DNA of 64,000 nt from Barrientosiimonas humi. GTDB taxonomy: Bacteria > Actinomycetota > Actinomycetes > Actinomycetales > Dermatophilaceae. Shown here in pieces: positions 24,480 through 33,210 of the stretch. A program made the position numbers and the translations under genes. Positions within the stretch are counted from its first letter, which is position 1. Each line of letters starts with the position of its first letter. The notes under the pieces were generated by a model. The model worked only from the letters and a program-made list of their open reading frames with translations, ran no database searches and was not told the DNA's origin. The stretch lies in NCBI RefSeq assembly GCF_006716095.1, contig NZ_VFOK01000001.1, positions 434,001-498,000 of the forward strand. Direction: 5' to 3'.

Positions 24480-24983
24480 GTGGCACGCAAGACGATTGCT
24501 CTCGCATTGAGTTTTCCGATGGTGTTTGCAGTCTCTGCCCCGAGGGCTGAGGCGCTTGGGTTGCACGTCCAAAGGCTGCCAACTGACAACAAGCTCCGCT
24601 GGTACGCCGCCTACCTTAATGATGACTATGTCCGGAATAGCTCGGCGTGCGGTCCGGTTGATCGCGTGAGGGCGAAGATCGCTTTCCAGGCAGTGGCCAC
24701 AAGTAACGGAATGTCGATTCGCAATCCACGAATCACGAATCTAACCCTGGGGTACGAATTTGGCTCAGGGAGCCTGAATGGAAAAACGGGCAGTCTGAAG
24801 TGGATATCAGGGCCCTCGTCCCGCTGGGTCGTAGGTACAGAAATGGAATTGGTCACTTACCTGTCAGGTAAAACTATCAATATCTACCAACCCTGGGGCA
24901 ATTCCCCCACCTTTAACCTTGGTGTCACAATCAAGGGGCGCCCTTACTGTGGGGCCATTTTTCAGGTCCGGTTCACCCGCTGA
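24480..24983 (+). CDS. Secreted protein of unknown function, lower GC
   Basis: 167 residues from GTG 24480, eight bases after a perfect AGGAGG. Residues 1-28 form a Sec signal peptide ('VARKTIALALSFPMVFAVSA', likely cut after 'RAEA'). The mature part is about 15 kDa, rich in Ser, Gly, Asn and Thr, with two cysteines ('SACGP' and 'PYCGA') that could pair outside the cell. I recognise no family. Base composition and codon use are clearly less GC-rich than neighbours, and the gene lies between a decayed NUDIX copy and insertion elements, suggesting horizontal origin. Confidence 0.75.
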   Translation: MARKTIALALSFPMVFAVSAPRAEALGLHVQRLPTDNKLRWYAAYLNDDYVRNSSACGPVDRVRAKIAFQAVATSNGMSIRNPRITNLTLGYEFGSGSLNGKTGSLKWISGPSSRWVVGTEMELVTYLSGKTINIYQPWGNSPTFNLGVTIKGRPYCGAIFQVRFTR

Positions 24984-25277
24984 ATAGCTTCGGAGCGCCT
25001 TCTTCTGCCCTCGTCTTTAACGGTCCATCCTCCGTGGCGAGGGTGATGGGCAGATCCGAGGGGGAAGCCCGCTCGTCGCGCTGGTGTCGCCAGCCTGCTA
25101 CGTATGGGACACCCGCGGGTTCCGGCTCGTTGTGGCCGAGCTCCGTCGAAATGGGAGTTAAAGATGTCGAGGGCTATTATTCTGTAGTGGTGGTCACATT
25201 AGTGCTTTGCTCCATGTTTGACCACCTCCCTTGCCACTGAATGCAAGTGGGCTGGACTCGCTAGTGCGGCGCGTCGT
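24984..25277. other. Lower-GC spacer without a gene
   Basis: Intergenic, of the same lowered GC content as the preceding orphan gene. No credible open frame and no clear terminator hairpin was found. It ends at the inferred left end of the IS630-type element. Confidence 0.55.
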
Positions 25278-26143
25278 TAGTGTCTTAACGGTTTGGTTTT
25301 GGGAGACTGGGGCATGGCGAATCGTCCTGCTCCGGCGTTGGTGTTGCGTGATGGTGATCGTGAGTAGCTGTGCCGATTGACCAGGTCCCCCAGTGTTCGT
25401 GCGGGCCTGGCGCAGCGGGCGCGGATCGTGCTGCTGGCTGCTGATTGGGAGTCGAACACGGCGATCGCGGGCAAGGTCGGAGCGAGCCGGCTGACGGTGA
25501 TTGCCTGGCGGAACCGGTATCAGGACAAGGGCGTCGACGGCTTGGCCGATGAGGCCAGGTCGGGTCGGCCGCGGACGAGGGATCACCGGGAGATCGCGTC
25601 GGCCACGCTGAAGCCGCCGCCGGCGAAGTACGGGGTCACGCACTGGTCCTCGCGTTTGCTGGCGCGTCATCTTCGGATCGGGGATGCGACGGTCGCGCGG
25701 GCCTGGCGGGATACGGGATCCAGCCCTGGCGTTCGGAGACGTTCAAGTTCTCCACCGACCCCGAGCTGGTCGCCAAGGTCACCGATGTTGTGGGGTATAC
25801 CTGAATCCGCCGGAGAACGCGGTCGTGCTGTGCGTGGATGGGAAGTCCCAGATCCAAGCACTGGACCGGACCGCACCGATGTTGCCGATGCAACCCGGGT
25901 TGCCCGAGCGCCGGACCCATGACTACAAGCGGCACTGCACCTCCACGCTGTTCGCCGCGCTGGAGATCGCCACCGGCACCGTCACCGCAGCCTGCAAGCA
26001 GCGGCACCGACACCAGGAGTTCCTACCATTCCTTAAGCAAGTCGCCCGCGCCTACCCCGAGGGCGAGCTGCACCTCGTGATGGACAACTACACCGCGCAC
26101 AAGCACGCAGCCGTGAAGACCTGGCTGGCCGCGAACCCGCGCG
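25278..26143 (+). mobile_element. Decayed, truncated IS630-family element
   Basis: The transposase starts at ATG 25314 but has an in-frame TAG at 25365-25367, a frameshift near 25715 and another near 25795. It stops at 26143, where the IS3-type element begins. Pieces of all three frames join into an IS630-type protein: helix-turn-helix 'NTAIAGKVGASRLTVIAWRN', then 'ALDRTAPMLPMQPGLPERR', and the second catalytic Asp in 'LVMDNYTAHKH'. The region with the third acidic residue is missing and is not found beyond the IS3 element. The left end probably lies at the TA of 25278-25279. Not functional. Confidence 0.85.
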
Positions 26144-26184
26144 TGACCTGTACCCGGTTTCTCGGACGGTTTCGGTTGGGGTGA

Positions 26185-27134
26185 TCATGCCGCGGTGCTC
26201 GTGGCGGCGTGAAGGGTTTCGTACTCGGCCGGGGACAGGTAGCCCAGGGCGGAGTGCCTGCGGTGGGGGTTGTACCAGGCTTCGATCCACTCGAAGATCG
26301 CCTTGGCGAGGTCGTCCTGGGTGGGCCAGTCGCGCCGGTCGAGCAGCTCGATCTGCATCGAGCCGAAGAAGGATTCCATCAACGCGTTGTCGTAGCAGGA
26401 CGCGATCCGGCCCATCGATCCCAGCAGCCCGGCCTCGCGGAGCCGGTTGCCGAACAGCCATGACGTGTACTGGGTTCCGCGGTCCGAATGCACAACAGTC
26501 CCAACGGGTTTGCGGTGCATCCTGGCCATCTCCAGGGCGTCGACGACCAGCTCGGTGCGCAGGTGATCAGCGATCGACCAGCCGACCACGCGGCGGGAGT
26601 AGACATCCAGCACGACCGCGCAGTACACCCACCCGCAGCCGGTGCGGTGCTGGGTGATGTCGGTGACCCACAACCGGTCGGGGCGGTCGGCGACGAACCG
26701 CCGGTTGACGTGATCGGGCCAGGTCGCCACGTCCCGCACGCCGGGACCGCGCCACCGGCGCCGGTGCACTCCCTGCAAACGCTGAACGCGCATCAACCGG
26801 GTCACCCGGCGGCGCGACACCGCGTGCTCGTGCCCCCCCGAGGGCCAGCTCGGCGTGCACCCGCCGCACCCCGTAAGTCCCCCGCGACCGCTGGTGCACC
26901 TGGATGATCGCCTGCAACGCGTACGCATCAGCCACGTCCCGCGCCGAGGGCCCGCGACCGGCCTGCCAGTCATAGAACGAAGAGGACGGCACCTGCAACG
27001 CCCGCTCCACGCCGCTACGCGACACCCCTTTTGCGTGGCTCCATTGCAGCCGCCACCGTGACCAGCCGCGGGCCGGCCCCATCCCGCAGGTCGACCTCCT
27101 GCCCGGCCAAGGCAGCCACGGCCAGGCACCTCAT
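26185..27134 (-). pseudogene. IS3-type transposase OrfB (frameshifted)
   Basis: The rve-type integrase core is intact in one frame: 'RPDRLWVTDITQHRTGCGW' (first Asp), 'VVHSDRGTQYTSWLF' (second Asp), 'NALMESFFGSMQIELL' (Glu), and 'WYNPHRRHSALGYLSPAEYE'. The N-terminal part ('QVPSSSFYDWQAGRG', 'HQRSRGTYGVRRVHAELALG') lies in a different frame. The switch occurs at a run of seven C (26833-26839). The first 50 codons after ATG 27134 appear to need a further shift. It looks inactive unless ribosomes slip. Confidence 0.85.
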
Positions 27135-27422
27135 TTTGGGAGGACGTTCTCGCTGGCGAAGTAGGCGCTAGCCCGCTTGAGGATCCCAGGTCTCCATCGC
27201 CTGACGCCGATTCTCCCGCCGCAACCGGACCAGCTCGCCCCGCTCATCACGCGACAAGCCAGGCCTGTGCCCGGCATCGACCTCCGACTGATCCATCCAC
27301 CGCCGCAGACAAGACTCACTGATCCCCAAATCCTTCGCGATCTGCGCGATCGGCTTCTCCCGCTGCCGCGCCAGCTCCACCGCGCGCTGACGGAACTCAG
27401 GTGACTTCGGTGCCGGCATCAT
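27128..27422 (-). pseudogene. IS3-type OrfA (frameshifted)
   Basis: The N-terminal part from Met 27422/27419 has the IS3 helix-turn-helix '[18 protein letters not shown]' and the leucine-zipper start 'ELVRLRRENRR'. The expected C terminus 'ILKRASAYFASENVLPK' is present in another frame, so one extra base lies around 27175-27185. The stop overlaps the orfB ATG at 27134 by 4 bp. Confidence 0.85.
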
Positions 27423-27517
27423 CGGCTCCTTCCTCCAAGACGATCATCGCCTCAGAACAGGTGTCCGGGATACCGGGTACAGGTCAGATGTGGGTGTGTC
27501 CTCGATACGCTCGCCCG

Positions 27518-27961
27518 GTGGCGCGGCGACTGGTGGTGGGGGCGGCGCTGGTCGACGACCTGGTTCGCCCCACGGTGCTGCTCGCCGCGCGGCGCACCGA
27601 ACCCTCGCGCCTGGCCGGCGGGTGGGAGCTGCCGGGCGGCAAGGTCGAGCCCGGCGAGACCCTCGAGGCCGCGCTGCACCGGGAGATCGCCGAGGAGCTC
27701 GGGGTGCAGGTCGAGCTCGGCGACGTCGTCCCGGGACCGCTCACCGGTGAGCAGGTGAGCGGCCTGTGGCCGCTGGGGGAGGCGTACGCCATGCACGTGC
27801 GCTGGGCGCGCACGACCCGCGGCGAGGCGCGGCCTCTGGAGGACCACGACCAGCTGCGCTGGCTGACCGGGACCGAGCTGTACGACGTCGCCTGGCTGCG
27901 CGACGACCTGCCGGTGGTGCGCACGCTGGAGTCGCGATTCGGAGCAACGCGCCCGGCCTGA
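27518..27961 (+). CDS. NUDIX hydrolase (MutT-like)
   Basis: 147 residues from GTG 27518. The NUDIX box is complete: '[18 protein letters not shown]' then 'AEELGV'. The short N terminus '[18 protein letters not shown]' and the C-terminal '[18 protein letters not shown]' resemble actinobacterial MutT-type enzymes that hydrolyse 8-oxo-dGTP or related nucleoside triphosphates; the exact substrate is not decided here. It stands 31 bp beyond the IS3-type element and a decayed copy of it lies 3.9 kb upstream. TypA follows after 13 bp. Confidence 0.88.
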   Translation: MARRLVVGAALVDDLVRPTVLLAARRTEPSRLAGGWELPGGKVEPGETLEAALHREIAEELGVQVELGDVVPGPLTGEQVSGLWPLGEAYAMHVRWARTTRGEARPLEDHDQLRWLTGTELYDVAWLRDDLPVVRTLESRFGATRPA

Positions 27962-27974
27962 GACACTGACCGTC

Positions 27975-29870
<1,896 letters not shown>

Positions 29871-29899
29871 GGATTTTTTCGCGAGGAGGCGCAATCCCA

Positions 29900-30799
29900 T
29901 TGCGGTGGTTGCTGATTCACGCACACCCCGACGACGAGACTCTGTGGACCGGGGTCGCTGCCGCGCACCTTCTGGAGCGCGGCGACGAGGTGCACGTGCT
30001 CACGATGACCCTCGGCGAGGAGGGCGAGGTCATCCCTGCCGACCTGCGTCACCTCGAGCTGCCTGCCGGGCAGCCGCGTGCCGCCGACGCGCCCGACCCG
30101 CTCGCGGACGTACGCCGGGGTGAGCTCGACGGTGCCATGCAGGCGCTGGGCGTGACCTCCTGGACCGTGCTCGGCGACGATCCGGGGGAGCCGCGGGTGC
30201 GCGACTCCGGCATGGTCGGGACGCCGTCGGCCGAGCATCCGCGGGCGTTCGTCGGGGCCCCGCCGGAACAGGTCGCGCCGGCCGTGGCCGAGCGGGTGCG
30301 CCGTCTCGCGCCCGACGCCGTGCTGACCTACGACCGCACCGGCGGCTACGGCCACCCCGACCACGTGCGCACCCACGAGGTGACGCTCGCGGCGCTGCGG
30401 CTGCTGGACGACCCGCCCGCGCTGTACGCCCGGGTCACCCCCGAGTCGTGGTGGCAGCAGGACCTCGCGGGGGTCGGTGACCTGCTCACCCCCGAGCGTC
30501 GCGACGCCTGGCGGGTCGGCGCGCCCGCCGACGACCACACCGCGCGGCTGTCGGTCGTGCCCGACGAGCAGGTGACCCACGTCGTCGTCGACGCCGCGGC
30601 CGTGCCGCGGCAGGTGGCCGCGCTGACCCAGCACCGCACCCAGGTGCGGTTGCTGGGGGAGCCGGCGCAGGCGTACGCGCTGAGCAACGACATCGCCCTG
30701 CTGCTCACCGGCCGGGAGGCCTATCAGCAGCTGGACGTCGCGACCGGTGAGCCGCTCGCGGCGGGCGGTGACCCGCGTCCGCTGGGAGGGCAGGCATGA
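29900..30799 (+). CDS. mshB: Mycothiol deacetylase MshB-type (TTG start)
   Basis: 299 residues from TTG 29900, ten bases after GAGGAGG; no ATG or GTG fits before the catalytic motif. The PIG-L fold shows the zinc motif 'HAHPDDE' at residues 7-13 and the second ligand 'GYGHPDHVRTHE' (His152, His155). MshB removes acetyl from GlcNAc-inositol in mycothiol synthesis, and length and motifs fit that family, although mycothiol-conjugate amidase (Mca) is a close relative. It overlaps the flavin reductase by 4 bp. Confidence 0.88.
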   Translation: MRWLLIHAHPDDETLWTGVAAAHLLERGDEVHVLTMTLGEEGEVIPADLRHLELPAGQPRAADAPDPLADVRRGELDGAMQALGVTSWTVLGDDPGEPRVRDSGMVGTPSAEHPRAFVGAPPEQVAPAVAERVRRLAPDAVLTYDRTGGYGHPDHVRTHEVTLAALRLLDDPPALYARVTPESWWQQDLAGVGDLLTPERRDAWRVGAPADDHTARLSVVPDEQVTHVVVDAAAVPRQVAALTQHRTQVRLLGEPAQAYALSNDIALLLTGREAYQQLDVATGEPLAAGGDPRPLGGQA

Positions 30800-31290
30800 C
30801 CGACGACGTCGACCCCGACTTCTACCGCCGGGCCGTCTCGCGGTTCGCCTCCGGCGTCACCGCCGTGACCACGGTCGCCGACGGGCAGGACTACGCCATG
30901 ACCGCCAACGCGATCGCCTCGGTCTCGCTCGACCCGGTGCTCATGCTGGTCTCGGTCGAGCAGGAGGCGCGCTTCCACGACGCCATCCTCGAGGCGGGGG
31001 TCTTCGGCATCAGCGTGCTCGCGGCCGACCAGCGCCCGACGGCGGCCTGGCTGGCCACCCGCGGGCGCCCGCTGCACGGGCAGCTCGACCGCGTGCCGCA
31101 CCACCGCGGCGAGGCGACGGGGGTGGCGCTGCTGGACGACGCGCTCGCGACGTTCGAGCTCGCCACGACCGCCGTGCACCCCGCTGGTGACCACTCCATC
31201 GTCGTCGGACACGTACGCTCGGTGCAGGCGAGCGAGCGGCCGGGGGAGGCCCTGCTCTACTACCGCGGACGATTTGGAGCAGCGAAGTGA
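30796..31290 (+). CDS. Flavin reductase-like FMN-binding protein
   Basis: 164 residues. The flavin-reductase split barrel is shown by 'FYRRAVSRFASGVTAVTTVA', 'YAMTANAIASVSLDPVLMLV' and the terminal 'LLYYRGRFG'. Relatives supply reduced FMN/FAD to two-component monooxygenases (HpaC/HsaB type). No monooxygenase component is nearby, so the partner is unknown. Its ATG overlaps the mshB stop and its stop overlaps the VanW-type start, an unbroken translational chain. Confidence 0.87.
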   Translation: MTDDVDPDFYRRAVSRFASGVTAVTTVADGQDYAMTANAIASVSLDPVLMLVSVEQEARFHDAILEAGVFGISVLAADQRPTAAWLATRGRPLHGQLDRVPHHRGEATGVALLDDALATFELATTAVHPAGDHSIVVGHVRSVQASERPGEALLYYRGRFGAAK

Positions 31291-33047
31291 CCCACGGCGA
31301 CCCGGGCGGGCCCGACGTGCCCCGCACGCGCGCGACCGCGCGACCGACGGACGAGCAGCCGGGGGGCCGCTCGGTCTGGAGCAGCATCTGGCTCCGGCTG
31401 GGGCTCACCGCGCTGGTGCTGGTCGGCGCCTACCTCGCCCTCGCGCTCTGGCAGGGCGACCGCATCGCGTCCGGCACCCAGGTCGCCGGGGTCGACGTGG
31501 GCGGCCTGAGCCAGGACGACGCCCGCGCCAAGCTCACGAGCGAGGCCTCGACCCTCGCCACCCGCCCGGTCACCGTCGAGGTCGGCGACGAGCGGGTGCA
31601 GGTCGTCCCGCGCGACGCCGGCCTGGCCATCGACGTGCCGGGCTCGCTCGCGGGGCTCGGTGAGCGCAGCCTCAACCCCGCCGACGTGCTCGGCAAGCTC
31701 ACCGGCGGCAGCGAGCGCGACGCCGAGGTCACGGTCGACCGCACCAAGCTGGGCGACGCCCTCTCGGTGGCCGCGGGCACCGTGCTGGAGTCGGCCCCCA
31801 AGGACGGCAGCGTCTCGATCGAGGGCGGCAACGTCTCGGTCGTGCGCTCGACCCCCGGTCAGGGCATCGACGCCGAGGCGGTGGCCGAGGAGATCGCGTC
31901 GGGCTGGCCGGCCAAGACGCAGTTCTCCGCGCCCGTCGCGTCGCGGCAGCCCCGGCTGACCAACGCCGAGATCGACCGGTTCGTGCGCGACGTCGCGACC
32001 CCCGCGACCAGCGGTGCGGTCACCGTCAAGGTCGACGACACCAGCGCCGAGCTCTCGCCGCGCCAGCTCGCGACGGTGACGACGATCAAGCAGAGCGGCG
32101 GCAAGCTCGCCGCCACCGTCGACGGGGCCGAGGCCGCCGACCTGCTGCTGGAGCAGAAGCCCGACCTCACCGTGCCGGCGCGCAACGCCAAGGCCACCAT
32201 CACCGACGGCAAGCCGCAGGTCACCCCCGCGCAGGACGGCAAGAAGCTCGACGAGGCCAAGCTCGGCCCGGCGGTGCTCAAGGCGATGACCTCCAGCGAC
32301 AGCCGCACCGTGAACGCCCCGGTCGTCGTCGAGAAGCCGCAGGTCACGACCGACGACCTCAAGGGCATCGACCTCACCAGCCAGATCAGCGAGTTCCGCT
32401 CGAAGTTCCCCAACACCCCGAGCAACAAGGTGCGCACCCAGAACATGCGGGTCGCCCTCGCCGCGATGAACGGCACCGTGGTCGGAGTCGGGCAGCAGTT
32501 CAGCCTGATCCAGACGCTCGGCGGCGAGCTCACCCCCGACAAGGGGTACGGCGCGGCGCCCACCATCCAGGGCGGCAAGGAGCGCGCGGCCCAGGGCGGC
32601 GGCGTCTCCCAGGTGTCGACCGCGCTCTACAACGCGGCGTTCTTCGCCGGCGTCCAGCTCGACGAGCACAAGGCCCACTCGTTCTGGATCGAGCGCTACC
32701 CCGCCGGTCGCGAGGCCACGCTGTGGGTGCCGAAGATCGACAACAAGTGGACCAACGACACCGACAAGCCGATCGTCGTCCAGAGCTTCATCGAGGGTGA
32801 CGAGGTCGTCATCCGCTTCCTCGGCCAGCGCAAGTACACCGTCGAGACCTCCTCGAGCGAGAAGTACAACATCCGCCAGCCCAAGACCGTCCGCGACGAC
32901 GACCCGGGCTGCCTGCCGGTGCCCACCAACATCGGGTTCGACATCGACGTGACCCGGGTGCTCAAGCAGGGCGACAAGGTCGTACGCACCGAGAAGGAGA
33001 CGACCAAGTACGCCGCCGCCGACCGCGTCATCTGTACGAATACCTGA
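31287..33047 (+). CDS. VanW family envelope protein
   Basis: 586 residues. A cytoplasmic N terminus of about 33 residues precedes one membrane span ('LGLTALVLVGAYLALALW'). Two peptidoglycan-binding-4 type domains follow ('GVDVGGLSQDDARAKL' near 72 and a second near 210-350). The VanW domain at about 385-540 contains 'FNTLGGELTPDKGYG'-like 'QTLGGELTPDKGYGAAP' and 'QGGGVSQVSTALYNAAFFAG'. The role is unproven; the architecture indicates an extracytoplasmic cell-wall protein. A repeat block follows directly after the stop. Confidence 0.9.
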   Translation: MTHGDPGGPDVPRTRATARPTDEQPGGRSVWSSIWLRLGLTALVLVGAYLALALWQGDRIASGTQVAGVDVGGLSQDDARAKLTSEASTLATRPVTVEVGDERVQVVPRDAGLAIDVPGSLAGLGERSLNPADVLGKLTGGSERDAEVTVDRTKLGDALSVAAGTVLESAPKDGSVSIEGGNVSVVRSTPGQGIDAEAVAEEIASGWPAKTQFSAPVASRQPRLTNAEIDRFVRDVATPATSGAVTVKVDDTSAELSPRQLATVTTIKQSGGKLAATVDGAEAADLLLEQKPDLTVPARNAKATITDGKPQVTPAQDGKKLDEAKLGPAVLKAMTSSDSRTVNAPVVVEKPQVTTDDLKGIDLTSQISEFRSKFPNTPSNKVRTQNMRVALAAMNGTVVGVGQQFSLIQTLGGELTPDKGYGAAPTIQGGKERAAQGGGVSQVSTALYNAAFFAGVQLDEHKAHSFWIERYPAGREATLWVPKIDNKWTNDTDKPIVVQSFIEGDEVVIRFLGQRKYTVETSSSEKYNIRQPKTVRDDDPGCLPVPTNIGFDIDVTRVLKQGDKVVRTEKETTKYAAADRVICTNT

Positions 33048-33052
33048 TGGGT

Positions 33053-33193
33053 TCAGCTCCTCCTCCGGGAGCCGCTTGCTGCGCTGCGTTTGCGGATTGT
33101 TCTGTCCCGGCTCCTCCTCCGGGAACCGCTTGCTGCGCTGCGCGGCTCCCGGCATCGTCGCCGAGAGGCCCGGCATCGTCGCCGAACCGCCGG
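33053..33193. repeat. Family A palindromic repeats, two copies
   Basis: Two diverged copies, each opening with CAGCTCCTCCTCCGGGA or CGGCTCCTCCTCCGGGA, continuing GCCGCTTGCTGCGCTGCG and closing with CCCGGCATCGTCGCCGA. The element is that of 10355-10570 and 47345-47500. It lies between the VanW-type gene and the flavoprotein gene. Confidence 0.88.
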
Positions 33194-33210
33194 ACCGTCA
33201 AGATGGAGCG

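Larger units (their letters stand above)
26144..27486 (-). mobile_element. IS3-family insertion sequence with 24-bp inverted repeats
   Basis: The ends are inverted repeats: TGACCTGTACCCGGTTTCTC at 26144 onward and the complement of 27463-27486 (TGACCTGTACCCGGTATCCC...), agreeing at 22 of 24 positions. The 1343-bp body carries orfA and orfB on the minus strand, both interrupted. The flanking 3-4 bp do not match, so no target duplication remains; a deletion next to the element is likely because the IS630 gene it cuts has no continuation on the other side. Confidence 0.9.

Noticed and set aside
25194-25670. 158-codon minus-strand frame over the IS630 remnant
   Set aside because: It is antisense to the recognisable IS630 helix-turn-helix region and shows no family similarity.
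26144-27486. Target-site duplication of the IS3 element
   Set aside because: The 3-4 bases flanking the inverted repeats differ (GCG on the left, GAT on the right), so no duplication can be claimed.
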